The notes below the pieces were generated by a model. That model made no database searches. It was not told where the DNA came from and was given only the letters and a program-made list of their open reading frames with translations. DNA of 64,000 nt from Stomorhina lunata. Its lineage: Eukaryota > Arthropoda > Insecta > Diptera > Rhiniidae. This document shows, piece after piece, positions 24,451 through 35,039 of this stretch. The stretch lies in assembly GCA_933228675.1 (NCBI GenBank), contig OW121743.1, forward strand, positions 18,222,584 through 18,286,583, in the 5' to 3' direction. The position numbers were made by a program, and so were the translations under genes. Every line of letters starts with the position of its first letter. The first letter of the stretch is position 1.

Positions 24451-24735
24451 AACTTTTTTTCAAAATTCATATCTCACGCGACCGGATATGTTTCTCCAAA
24501 TACAGCAAATAACATTAATACGGAAATTTTCTTTTAAATTAATTTTTTTTTTTTCACTAAATTGTTTAATTTTGGTTCAATTATAAACATTTAAAACAAA
24601 GTTCGCAAAAAAAAAAACACAGAAAATGCTTAAGCACGTACAATTTTTCACGCCAAAGAAGAAAGTTTGCAACTAAAACAATTGAATTTTGTGAATGAAT
24701 CTGAGTTTGAATGACTTTTTAAATAAATTAATTCA

Positions 24736-24742
24736 TATAAAT
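24736..24742 (+). promoter_or_regulatory. TATA box of gene C, with initiator at 24767-24772
   Basis: TATAAAT begins 33 bases before the A of a TCAGTT initiator (A at 24769), the standard spacing for fly promoters. This predicts a 5' UTR of about 100 nt before the ATG at 24871. Confidence 0.65.
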
Positions 24743-24870
24743 TTCAACAAAATATCAAAACTAGCATCAGTTTATCTCGAAACCGAAACTCCACCAAAAC
24801 ATTTAATTGATTTACTCATTCATTCACAAATTCTGGCAAAAGACATTAAAACAAAACGCCAAATAACGCG

Positions 24871-27800
24871 ATGAATCAATATAAAACTTTTGTATTACTG
24901 TCCATGGTCATGGTGCGTTGTCAGACGTTTCCATTGTTAAAGGAAAACTACACGATGAATCCTCAGAGCAGAAAAAGTTCGAGCAATTCTACAGTTGTTT
25001 TGTATGACAACGATATCAAAGTTTTACAAACATTTATGGATTTTGTAAATGATTTAATGCAGAATAAAGTAACGAAGGAGGAACGTAAGGAAGAGGTTGG
25101 AAAAATACTAAAAGCAAGTATACAAATGGAGGAAGGCAAGAGGTCACATGATACCCATAAAGCAGCATCAAGCCCTAGCATCTTAAGTACAACAATCTCT
25201 CCTATAGATGACAACACACTTTCTCCTTTTGTGGGCATGATTTTGAAAAGTGGCCTAATTCCGATAGCTAAAGATTTAAAGTATCGTTCCGAGCTGGAAT
25301 TTCTTTCCCAACAACTAAACCAACTTGTCTCCAATTTAAATGGAACTCCTTATAAAAAGAAATATTCCAAAGATTTGACTTCCTCGAGAAGTAAAAGTAA
25401 AGAAGTTTTAGTTTCGGATGACGAAAGCAATACTCTAGGATCGTTAACGGAAGGTAGTGGAGAATCTATAAAAGTTATAGAAGAAAGAGCTTCTCAAATA
25501 TCTGAAGCCAAAGAGCGATTATATCCAATGAATATAAAGACAAATTTTGATCTTCCAACGGCAAATAGTAGTAGTGGAACTAGTAATGGAAACAGAACAT
25601 TCTCCCCTACCAACAATGGCTATCTCACCCAAAACCCCAAAAACTCAAATCAAAATTCTTATCAAGATCCTTCCAAACAAGAAAATTCCTCATCTTCCAA
25701 ACAACAAACCTTAGAAATCAAACAAAAGTTACTTCCAAAAGGCCAAGAATGGGAAGATCTTTCAAGCGAACATTCCAACGATAGCGAAAGAACAGGGAAT
25801 CATCACGAGGATTTGTTATCTTTTGGACAATCCAACATCAAAACTAAAGCAAATTCAACTTCCAAATCCAACGAAGCAGCAGTTCTTCTTAAAGAACCTT
25901 CCAAAGATAATAGGATCTCTAGAAACCATCCCGACAGTTCATCCTCTTTTAGACAATCAAACATGAAAACTAAAGCAAATACAATTTTCAAAACTAATGA
26001 AGAAGCAATTATTCCTAAAGAACCTTCCAAAGATGAAGGAAGATCGGGGAGCCATCCCAACAATTCATCAACTTTGAGAAAATCCAATTTGGAAACTAAA
26101 GCAAATATCATTTCCCAAACCAATGAAGAAACAAGTTTTCTAAACGAACCTTCTGAAGATGAAGGAAGCTCTGGGAACTATCTCGAAAGTTCATCAACTT
26201 TAAGACAATCAAACTTGGAAACTAAAGTAAATACCATTTCGAAAACCAAGGAAGAAACAAGTCTTCTAAACGAACCTTCTGAAGATGAAGGTAGCTCTGG
26301 GCACTATCCCGATATTTCAAGAGCTTTAGGACAATCAAACTTGGAAACAAAAGCAAACTCAATTTCCAAAACCAATGGAGAAGCAATTTATCTTAAAGAT
26401 TGTTCCGAAAAAGAAGGAAGATCAAGGAGACATCCCCACAATTCACCATCTTTCAGTCAAACGAGATTGGAAACAAAAGCAAATTCATTTTCCAAAACTA
26501 ATGGAGAAGCAATTCTTCTTGAAGAACCTTCCAAAGATAACGAAAGATCAAGGAACCACCACGACAATTTATTAACTTCTAGGCGATCAAACTTGGAAGC
26601 TAAAGAAAATACAAATTCCAAAGCCAATCCAGAATCAGTAGTTCTTAGAGAACCTTCCAATGATGAAGAAAGTTCCAATTCCTTAACATATAACAACACA
26701 GCTAGACAAACGCTTCCTCTGCCAACTTTCAACCTCAGAGATCTTTCAACAGAGTTAAAAGTCAAAACTTTAGAGTCCAGAGATGTTAGAAATCAACTTT
26801 TTCAACCAATTGCTAATGACTTGGAGCCTTTGTTTCCTTCTTATAATGATATAATTTCCCAACAACCTCTATCCGTTCGAAGATTTCCTCCATTTAATTC
26901 TAATATCGAAGGCTTTATAAAGCCACAACCTTTCGGAACCAAGGAACATTTAACATTCATCAACGGCAATGGAGTTTCTCCGCAAAAACCTTTATTTCCT
27001 CCAGTGCAAAACTTGCCACCGGTAATCGGCGCTCATTTATCAGTACATCCCTCTCTGCACCCAGTTATTGGCACTCAGTTACCACCACATCCCTCACACA
27101 TAATGAAACATTTTCCATCTTCAGCCAACGCCTATCCTGAGCCAACTGCCGCTTCTAACCCTCCACTACCTCCCTTGATGAAAGAGCTCTTAAGACATCC
27201 TTCACTAGCCAAGTACAGGCATGTAAATATTTTCCAAAAACCTCTTCCTTTTAGCGCTCCAGCATCATTTTCTTCAAACCCTTACGTAAATATAAAAATT
27301 CCAATTGGTAATGTTCAAAATCCCATAATTCATTCCAATTCTTTCAATCCTCGTCTTCCATTACCTCGGCAAAGGTTGTCACACTTGCCACATCATAGCT
27401 TTATCACTCCTCAAACTCCTGGGCATCAATTGCAAACTTTGGAAGCTTTTGGTCCCTCCAGTATGCCTGACAGTGAGCACCATCTCAATTATGATTTTCC
27501 ACCATTTCTAGGTCAGCCAAGTCTGGAAAGACTAAGAAGATCTGAGGTCTCAACATCCAGCTCTCATCTAACCATTCCTCCTTTTATTAGGGAGCTAATA
27601 GTAAAGCAACTTAATTCCAGAAATCAAAGTGAATCCAAAACGAATTCCACTGAATATGAAGTAAAGGAAGGAAGTGAAAATACTGTCATAAAAAAGCTAG
27701 AGAATTCCAGAAGTCAGGGTCTTCCCAAATCAAATTCTATTGAGAATGGAATAAATAAAGGAAATGCAAATATAACCATTGATTCATTTAGAGAAAAACA

Positions 27801-28581
27801 AGAGAATTCGGAAAACTCCGATACCAACAATGACTCTTTCTTGAATTTGAATACGAATTCCACTGCGACTGCTTTCGGAAGTGAAGAGACTAATAGAACG
27901 ACACCAAAGACTAAATTGTCTTCCCCATCTTCTGATTCCAAAACCTCTAATGCATCGCTACCTTCATTCATAACAAAATTGGTAGAAACAGATGGCAATT
28001 CTAAATTCAAGAGCCATAAAAGGGATCCAGGCAATTCATTGGAGACTTCCTCCAAAGATACTTTCGACAGCCCTTTGTTAAGCCCGAATGCTACCACAGT
28101 TTCCTATGCATCCTCGAAAACCTCCAACAAGAAATCCTTGCTGAATTTAGAGCCCCATGTACCTTTGGCGACTACCATCAAGACTTCTTCTACAAATTCA
28201 GAGTCCTCAATATCTCCTTCGTTTAATTCTTTCCATGGAATCGACATTATTTCAAGTGCTGAGAATCCTAAGTATATAAAAACACATGATCTAACACCAG
28301 CATCAGTTAGAGATCAGAAAGATCAGTCTCCTTCAATTAAGGCTTTTCTAAAAACCGATATTCTTCCAAGTGATAAGAATCCTGGAGATATAACAGTGTT
28401 AGATCTGACACCAGGATCATTTACTGATCAGGAAGATCATTCCGCTAACGAAGTACTTAAGAGAGGCTCTACTTTAGAAAAGCGTGAAAGTAAGACTTCC
28501 AGAGCTTCTAATAAAACATCGAAGAAGTGTTTCAAAACCTTTTGCTTTAGGTTCCAGGATGACAAAGGAGTTTCGGATTAA
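24871..28581 (+). CDS. Gene C: large secreted Ser/Asn/Pro-rich repeat protein
   Basis: A single uninterrupted frame encodes 1236 aa. The first Met opens a probable signal peptide (MNQYKTFVLLSMVMVRC). Residues 30-290 are polar and Ser/Lys-rich. Residues about 293-606 hold roughly seven copies of a 42-residue repeat with EPSKDEG...SSTLRQSNLETKAN-like content. About 650-870 is Pro/His/Phe-rich (LPPHPS, LLRHPSLAKYR, IPIGNVQNP). The rest is Ser/Thr/Asn-rich, with many possible N-glycosylation sites. Near the C terminus, basic pairs precede CFKTFCFRF (Cys1220 and Cys1225), matching the C-terminal motif of genes A and B. I do not recognise the family; it looks like an extracellular, low-complexity, fast-evolving protein. 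No intron is needed, unlike A, B and D. Degraded copies surround it on both sides. Confidence 0.9.
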   Translation: MNQYKTFVLLSMVMVRCQTFPLLKENYTMNPQSRKSSSNSTVVLYDNDIKVLQTFMDFVNDLMQNKVTKEERKEEVGKILKASIQMEEGKRSHDTHKAASSPSILSTTISPIDDNTLSPFVGMILKSGLIPIAKDLKYRSELEFLSQQLNQLVSNLNGTPYKKKYSKDLTSSRSKSKEVLVSDDESNTLGSLTEGSGESIKVIEERASQISEAKERLYPMNIKTNFDLPTANSSSGTSNGNRTFSPTNNGYLTQNPKNSNQNSYQDPSKQENSSSSKQQTLEIKQKLLPKGQEWEDLSSEHSNDSERTGNHHEDLLSFGQSNIKTKANSTSKSNEAAVLLKEPSKDNRISRNHPDSSSSFRQSNMKTKANTIFKTNEEAIIPKEPSKDEGRSGSHPNNSSTLRKSNLETKANIISQTNEETSFLNEPSEDEGSSGNYLESSSTLRQSNLETKVNTISKTKEETSLLNEPSEDEGSSGHYPDISRALGQSNLETKANSISKTNGEAIYLKDCSEKEGRSRRHPHNSPSFSQTRLETKANSFSKTNGEAILLEEPSKDNERSRNHHDNLLTSRRSNLEAKENTNSKANPESVVLREPSNDEESSNSLTYNNTARQTLPLPTFNLRDLSTELKVKTLESRDVRNQLFQPIANDLEPLFPSYNDIISQQPLSVRRFPPFNSNIEGFIKPQPFGTKEHLTFINGNGVSPQKPLFPPVQNLPPVIGAHLSVHPSLHPVIGTQLPPHPSHIMKHFPSSANAYPEPTAASNPPLPPLMKELLRHPSLAKYRHVNIFQKPLPFSAPASFSSNPYVNIKIPIGNVQNPIIHSNSFNPRLPLPRQRLSHLPHHSFITPQTPGHQLQTLEAFGPSSMPDSEHHLNYDFPPFLGQPSLERLRRSEVSTSSSHLTIPPFIRELIVKQLNSRNQSESKTNSTEYEVKEGSENTVIKKLENSRSQGLPKSNSIENGINKGNANITIDSFREKQENSENSDTNNDSFLNLNTNSTATAFGSEETNRTTPKTKLSSPSSDSKTSNASLPSFITKLVETDGNSKFKSHKRDPGNSLETSSKDTFDSPLLSPNATTVSYASSKTSNKKSLLNLEPHVPLATTIKTSSTNSESSISPSFNSFHGIDIISSAENPKYIKTHDLTPASVRDQKDQSPSIKAFLKTDILPSDKNPGDITVLDLTPGSFTDQEDHSANEVLKRGSTLEKRESKTSRASNKTSKKCFKTFCFRFQDDKGVSD

Positions 28582-28617
28582 CTGAAGGCATTACTAGATT
28601 AAGTTTAATTTATTTTA

Positions 28618-28623
28618 AATAAA
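28618..28623 (+). terminator. Polyadenylation signal of gene C
   Basis: AATAAA lies 37 bases after the stop codon. The same context follows the pseudogene stop near 23510, so the 3' UTR was duplicated with the gene. Confidence 0.7.
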
Positions 28624-28799
28624 ATTGTTTTTACTTAAATTCTACAATTAGTTGTGTTCTTTTGAAGGAAAAAATATGATCAAAAGATGATTTCTCTTCT
28701 ATGAACTGGTTCTATACTTTTTCTAGTTAGGCGTTTCCTTAAATCAAATGTAAAACTAGTTTATGCGTTACGTTCTAGTCTTCTTAAATGTCAATACTT

Positions 28800-30960
28800 C
28801 TGAATGATTTAATCTCAAAGTAGAAGATATCTTGTTAAAAGTTTCCGAAGAAGTTTAGGAAACTGTTGTCGAATTTGGGGTTAACAAAGGGTTCTTAAAG
28901 GCTTCTTTTAAGGAAGGCTACAAATAATTTCCTAGATCCTTTTTAAGGCTTCAGGTAGAAGATGAATTGTTGAAAGTTTCCGATGAAGTATAGGAAACTG
29001 TGGTCGGATTTTGGGTTAACAAAGTGGAAGCAAAATATATTGGTTTATGGTCCTTCAAACTGGATCCGTTCTTTTATATCATTTTTTCTTCTAAAACTTT
29101 GACAATGAATTTAGACAGCGATGCAGAAGTGGAAGCAGAAGATAATGGTTTATGGTCCTTCAAACCAGCAGCAAAATATATTGGTTAATGGTCTTTCAAA
29201 CTGGATCCATCCTTTTATTTCACTTTTTCTTCCAAAAATTTGATAATGAATTAAGACAGCGATGAATAAAAGCTTTCAGAAGTGGAAGCAGAAGATAATG
29301 GTTTATGGTCCTTCAAACCAGAAGCAAAATATATTGGTTAATGGTCCTTCAAACTGGATCCGTTCTTTTATTTCACTTTTTCTTCTAAAAATTTGGAAAA
29401 GAATTAAGATAACGATGATTAAGAGATTTTAGAAGTGGAAGCAGAAGATAATGGTTTATGGTCCTTCAAACCGGAAGCAAAATATATTGGTTAATGGTCT
29501 TTTAAACTGGATCCAGTATTTTATTTTACTTTTTCTTCTAAAAATTTGATAATGAATTAAGACAGCGATGAATAAGAGGTTTCAGAAGTGGAAGCATAAG
29601 ATAATGGTTTATGGTCCTTCAAACCGGAAACAAACAATATTGGTTAATGGTCCTTCAAACTGGATCCGTTCTTTTATCTCATGTTTTCTTCTAAAACTTT
29701 GACAATGAATTTAGACAGCGATGCAGAATTGGAAGCAGAAGATAATGGTTTATGGTTCTTCAAACCAGCAGCAAAATACATTATTTAATGGTCTTTCATA
29801 CTGGATCCATCCTTTTATTTCACTTTTTCTTCCAAAAATTTGATAATGAATTAAGACAGCGATGAATAAAAGCTTTCAGAAGTGGAAGCAGAAGATAATG
29901 GTTTATGGTCCTTCAAACCGGAAGCAAAATATATTGGTTAATGGTCCTTCAAACTGGATCCGTTCTTTTATTTCACTTTTTCTTCTAGAAATTTGATAAT
30001 GAACTAGGACAGCAATGAATAAGAGGTTTCAGAAGTAGAAGCAGAAGATAATGGTTTATGGTCCTTCAAACCAGAAGCAAAATATATTGGTTAAAGGTCC
30101 TTCAAACTGGATCCGTTCTTTTATTTCACTTTTTCTTCAAAAAATTTGGAAAAGAATTAAGATAGCGATGAATAAGAGGTTTCAGAAGTGGAAGCAGAAG
30201 ATAATGTTTTATGGTCCTTCAAACCGGAAGCAAAATATATTGGCTAATGGTCCTTCAAACTGGATCCGTTCTTTTATTTAACTTTTTCTTATAAAAATTT
30301 GATAATGAATTAAGACAGCGATGAATGAGAGGCTTCAGAAGTGGAAGCAGAAGATAATAGTTTATGGTCCTTCAAACTGGATCCATCCTTTTTTTTCACT
30401 TTTTCTTCCAAAAATTTGATAATGAATTAAGACAGCGATGAATAAAAGCTTTCAGAAGTGGAAGCAGAAGATAATGGTTTATGGTCCTTCAAACCGGAAG
30501 CAAAATATATTGGCTAATGGTCCTTCAAACTGGATCCGTTCTTTTATTTAACTTTTTCTTATAAAAATTTGATAATGAATTAAGACAGCGATGAATGAGA
30601 GGCTTCAGAAGTGGAAGCAGAAGATAATGGTTTATGGTTCTTCAAACCGGAAACAAACTATATTGGTTAATGGTCCCTCAAACTGGATACGTTCTTTTAT
30701 TTCACATTTTCTTCTAAAAATTTGACAATGAATTAAGATAGCGATGAATAAGAGGTTTCAGAAGTGGAAGCAGTAGATAATAGTTTATGGTCCTTCAAAC
30801 TGGATCCATTCTTTTATTTTACTTTTTCTTCTAAAAATTAAGATGGCGATGAATTAAGATAGCGATTCAGAAGTGAAAGCATAAAATTATGGTTTATGGT
30901 CCTTCAAACCGCATCCGATATTTTGTTCTAATAGTTTATTAGAATAATTTTGCGCTAGTC
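28800..30960 (-). repeat. ~153-bp tandem array derived from antisense gene C sequence
   Basis: About 13 units, each marked by GGTCCTTCAAACTGGATCC, AATGAATTAAGACAGCGATG and GGAAGCAGAAGATAATGGTT, recur about every 153 bp. The unit is the reverse complement of gene C coding sequence at about 27.9-28.05 kb: the reverse complement there contains AATGAATGAAGGTAGCGATG and then a GAATCAGAAGATGGGGAAGA block. The leading 28.8-29.02 kb matches the reverse complement of about 28.06-28.14 kb (ATAGGAAACTGTGGT and GGTTAACAAAG on both). Small open frames inside are by-products. Confidence 0.85.
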
Positions 30961-31345
30961 CTTTTTTGTTGAGAAAAATTTTGGTTTTTCCTAGAACTAA
31001 TTTATGGTCTTTCGAACTGGATCCTAAAAAACTTTAAATCTATGTTCCCAATAATCAATCTTTTAATTAGTTTATAGTTTCCATTAATGTCTCAGACTTC
31101 ACTCTGATTAATTCTCGAATATTTGTATGGTCCTTCAAAGTGGATCTAGCTACGATCAGTAAAGGAATTGTTCTATGATTTTAAAAAGCATTCACTTCTC
31201 GTATAGCCACAGCAAAGATTGTAGGCAAAAGTCAGGGTCCATTCTATGTCGATCGAAAACCCAGACTTTCAAGCAAATATTGTGTAACATCTTCTTCCGC
31301 TATCATTGGCTCCCAGTAAAATATAGGGTATCAATTGTATAACAT
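30961..31345. other. Intergenic, no gene
   Basis: Unique AT-rich sequence with one stray GGTCCTTCAAAGTGGATC fragment near 31130. From about 31260 it begins to resemble 63.07-63.13 kb. Confidence 0.5.
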
Positions 31346-31860
31346 AACTTATGAATTTTCAAAATAATTTATTTTACAAAATGCTTAATAAATTAACCTA
31401 TTGCCATACTCAACCCAGTTTGGTCGTTTGCCAGTCGACCCAACATTCACTCAACCAAAATTTTGATATTGCGGAACTTAACGTTTTTTAGTTTCGCAAT
31501 ATCAAAAAATAATTTGATTAAAAAGTTTTACTGTAGTGTATGCACTAAGAATCCTAATTTATTATAATTATTTATTATTGTAATAAATAGTTTTTGATAA
31601 ACCTTTTTAAAAAATAATTTGGTTGAGTGAAAGTTCGGTCGACAGGCAGACGACCAAACTCAGTTGAGAACGACAATAGAGGCAAAAATATAATTTGATA
31701 TCTGAACATATCCCTTGGTTTGTCAAAGCATTTAGTTTAAGTTAAATTATTTTACTATCAGGGAACTTTTAACAAATAAGTTACAATGTAATAAACTTGT
31801 ATATGTTATACATTATTTAGATTATCCTAAAATTATGCTGCATAAATGTTTCCCCTGCGG
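31346..31860 (+). repeat. Duplicated segment shared with 63.1 kb, interrupted by a MITE
   Basis: Blocks such as ATTTGATATCT.A.CATATCC, TTTAGTTTAA, ACTTTT.ACAAATAA.TT and CCTAAAA.TATGCT.CA match 63130-63340 in the same order. The 63-kb copy lacks the 282-bp TIR element at 31398-31679, so it serves as an empty site. Confidence 0.75.
31398..31679. mobile_element. 282-bp MITE with ~58-bp terminal inverted repeats
   Basis: The left end CTATTGCCATACTCAACCCA, running into GTTTGGTCGT and TTCACTCAACCAAA, is repeated inverted at the right end (TTTGGTTGAGTGAAAGTTCG ... CGACAATAG). Inside is a second, smaller inverted repeat (TTTTGATATTGCG and CGCAATATCAAAA). Absence from the homologous 63-kb segment supports insertion. 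Superfamily unassigned; no clear target duplication. Confidence 0.8.
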
Positions 31861-32800
31861 CGATTTATCTCCTGATATTAATCCAATCCATGATTCATCA
31901 GAAAAATTCAATATCAACGAAATTAATTTAAAAATTTTTCATCTCATTTCCCACAACTTAAATTTCTCCTTTAAATTATTTCAATTTCCTTTGCTGTCGT
32001 CCATCACAACAGAATAACAAATTTCACTGTCAAGGTGAAATGTGAGTAGTCCACGGATGATATTTCCATTAAATCTAAAATAAAAAAAAAAGAGAAACAG
32101 TCCCTCAAGTCTAGTCAATGTCAGTGCGATGATGTAAATGGATATGTCAAGACCAAAATAACAAACACATTAAAATTCATCAGCAAAAAAAAATTATGAC
32201 ATTTACTCAAAGATGATAAATTATGGTCAACGTGATGAAAAATATTGTAAAATAAGAAGGGGAAGGATGACTCAGACAGAAATGTAGAAATTTACATAAG
32301 GAATAAAAGAGAAATTTTGACAAAAAATACTTAAAAAAATTAAATTTCTTTGAGATTTGCCAATTCTGGTATGTCATAAGGAATAACTCCAAAGGACTTC
32401 AAAGTCCTGAAGAAGGAGGCTTAGATATTCAGAATTGTTAGATATTAAAAAAAAACGTTTACTATTATAATTTTGATTTTAATGGCATAAGTTATTTTGT
32501 ACTTTTATGTTTATTAGCTAACGAAGTCTCCAAACCCATTTCGTATCCTTAGCCAACTTCCCTTCGAAAACTGCATTCCTCTCGTAAATGTAAATCCAAT
32601 TCTCAGTGTTAACAGAAACACGTATCGTTTAGCAAATATTTTTATTACAACAGCCTTCAGTTACTATTAATGAAAAAAATAAAGTATGACCAGGACAACT
32701 ACACAAGGACCCTATTCGACAATCTTAACTATAGAAGACCAGAGTTGATAGCTGGACTTTAGTCGACAACAAGACTCTACATTGTAGTCTTTTGCTACTA
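31861..32800. other. Intergenic, no supported gene
   Basis: AT-rich; short frames (31835-32017 plus, 32207-32392 minus) have no signal, motif or codon structure. The TA at 32799-32800 is the mariner target duplication. Confidence 0.6.
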
Positions 32801-32891
32801 TTGGGTGGTTAAATTGTAAGGGCCGATGTTGAATGTGAACCGCCGAATTTTATTTGACATTTCTCTATTTCAGACCTACTCAATTTGAACC

Positions 32892-34328
32892 ATGAAGAAA
32901 TACACAATCCAACAACGTATTAAAGTTATCCAGACTTATTATGAAAATGGGCGTTCAAATCAAAATGCATATCGTGCACTTCGTGATTTTTTAAGTCAAT
33001 TTGATCGTCCAAATGTGCGTACAATCACAAAAATCGTGAAAAAATTCGAGCAAACCGGGTCTGTAGAAGATGTGAGAACACCAGTGCATGCTCGTACAGC
33101 TCGTACTGCAGAAAATATTGCTGCTGTTCGCGATAGTGTGGCTGAAGAGCCGTCCACCTCAACTCGTCGTCGTGCCCAACAATTGCACCTCTCACGCTCG
33201 TCGTTGATGAACATTATGCATAAAGACTTGCATTTACACGCTTACAAGGTACAATTGGCTCGTGAACTAAAGCCTCTTGACCATTCCAAACGTCGGGAAT
33301 GGGCAGAAAGGTGGCAAGAAAGGGCAACAGTGGATGTTCAATTTTCGAAGAAGAAATCATCTTCAGTGATGAGGCACATTTTCACCTCAGTGGATTCGTC
33401 AATAAACAGAATTGCATTTGGGCGAATGAGAATCTAAGAGTGATTGTCGAAAAACCAATGCACCCACAAAGAGTGACTGTTTGGTGCGGTTTATGGGCTG
33501 GCGGCATCATCGGGCCGTGTTTTTTCGAAAATGAGGCCGGTCAGACAGTTACTGTGAATGGTGTTCGCTATCGTGAGATGATAACGAACTTTTTATGGCC
33601 CGAATTGGAAGATATGGATCTGGCGGCATCATCGGGCCGTATTTTTTCCAAAATGAGGCCGGTCAGGCAGTTACTGTGAATGGTGTTCGCTATCGTGAGA
33701 TGATAACGAACTTTTTATGGCCCGAATTGGAAGATATGGATCTGGCGGCATCATCGGGCCGTATTTTTTCCAAAATGTGTCCGGTCAGGCAGTTACTGTG
33801 AATGGTGTTCGCTATCGTGAGATGATAACGAACTTTTTATGGCCCGAATTGGAAGATATGGATCTGGCGGCATCATCGGGCCGTATTTTTTCCAAAATGT
33901 GGCCGGTCAGGCAGTTACTGTGAATGGTGTTCGCTATCGTGAGATGATAACGAACTTTTTATGGCCCGAATTGGAAGATATGGATGTGGGCGATATGTGG
34001 TTTCAGCAGGACGGTACCACTTGCCACACAGCTAACGAAACAATGGCTCTTTTGCGCAACAAATTCAATGGCCGTATTATCTCACGTAATGGCGATGTCA
34101 ATTGGCCGCCAAAATCATGTGATTTGACACCGTTGGACTTTTTTCTTTGGGGGTTATTTGAAAGAAAAGGTGTACGTCGATAAGCCAGCAACAATTCAAG
34201 AGCTAAAGGTTGAGATAATTCAGCACATTAACGGCGTAGAACCTCCATTATGCCTCAGGGTCATCGAAAATTTGGAACATCGCCGTGGTCGCGGCGCCCA
34301 TTTGGCCGATATTTTGTTCCATACATAA
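32892..34328 (+). pseudogene. mariner transposase, broken by frameshifts and a 122-bp expansion
   Basis: The frame opens at an ATG (MKKYTIQQRIKVIQTYY) with the N-terminal helix-turn-helix pair and the REDARTAR-like linker TARTAENIAAVRDSV. It frameshifts near 33340, just before the first catalytic aspartate (IIFSDEAHFHLSG). The second aspartate is in MWFQQDGTTCHTAN and the last segment has SCDLTPLDFFLWG, so catalytic residues are still visible. Another frameshift near 34155 separates this from the C-terminal part ending RGRGAHLADILFHT. Because 122 is not a multiple of three, each extra copy shifts the frame and stops appear. The protein is not made intact; an autonomous source would have to be elsewhere. 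Confidence 0.92.
33498..33985 (+). repeat. 122-bp unit repeated four times inside the transposase
   Basis: CTGGCGGCATCATCGGGCCG starts near 33499, 33620, 33742 and 33864; copies differ at only a few bases, so the expansion is recent. Three extra copies add 366 bases, a multiple of three, so the frame after the last copy agrees with that of the first, though reading through still meets stops. Confidence 0.93.
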
Positions 34329-34529
34329 TTGAGTAATACCAATATATCATAATAAAATAAAATTACAATAATTTCCCAAATAGTTTGTGTTTTATTCAAA
34401 ATCAACATCGGCCCTTGAAATTTAACCACCCGATACTTCAACTGGATAAGTCGACAATTACTAAGGACTAGGTAAACAAGTTGGCAGTACAATAAAAAAT
34501 GTAGGGGTTACTTTTTGGAACTAGAGATG

Positions 34530-35030
34530 GGTTTAGACCTGGGTATTTAGCTAAGGCTGGGTATTTACCTATTTACACCCACTTTCATGCCCGGGTATTT
34601 ATCTAATTTCGGGTAAATACTCATTTGAATAACAAATACTCGTTGTTACGTAGAGCAAAAGAATTTTGAACATTTTCGAATTTATCTGAGGTACCTCCTG
34701 CATTGAAATTCATTTGCACAATGTCACAGGCGCTAAACATAAATGTAATGGCATATTTTGTCAAGGACAGAAATGATTTTTGGGCCACAACTTTTGTTTG
34801 GATGAAATCTCTCCAGTAAATTAGTGGAAAGAAATTTGTCCCTGTACTTCAGCTGCTTCTGAACGTCCCCTTGGCACCCACAGCTTCTTCTTTTAATTTT
34901 TTTTATTTTGATTTGTACCCACATTGTGGGTAAATACCCAAGTGCTTGGGTAAATACCCAAGTGCTTGGGTAAATACCTGGGTATTTATCTTTTAATAAC
35001 CAATTTACCATTTGGGTATTTACCCTTGTC
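34530..35030. repeat. GGGTATTTA / TAAATACCC-rich repeat
   Basis: Short palindromic words GGGTAAATACCC, AAGTGCTTGGGTAAATACCC and GGGTATTTA recur in both orientations. No gene; the minus-strand frame 34733-35074 crosses these repeats and has no protein signature. Confidence 0.65.
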
Positions 35031-35039
35031 CCATCACTA

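Larger units (their letters stand above)
32801..34433 (+). mobile_element. mariner-type transposon (1.63 kb, TA target duplication)
   Basis: Inverted termini GGGTGGTTAAATT, then AAGGGCCGATGTTGA, occur at 32803-32833 and inverted near 34401-34431. The element is flanked by TA at 32799-32800 and 34434-34435. It carries one transposase gene between the ends. An internal 122-bp segment is present four times, which lengthens the element. Confidence 0.92.

Noticed and set aside
24963..28097. Minus-strand frames inside gene C
   Set aside because: Shadows of the 1236-codon frame; no signal peptide or independent support.
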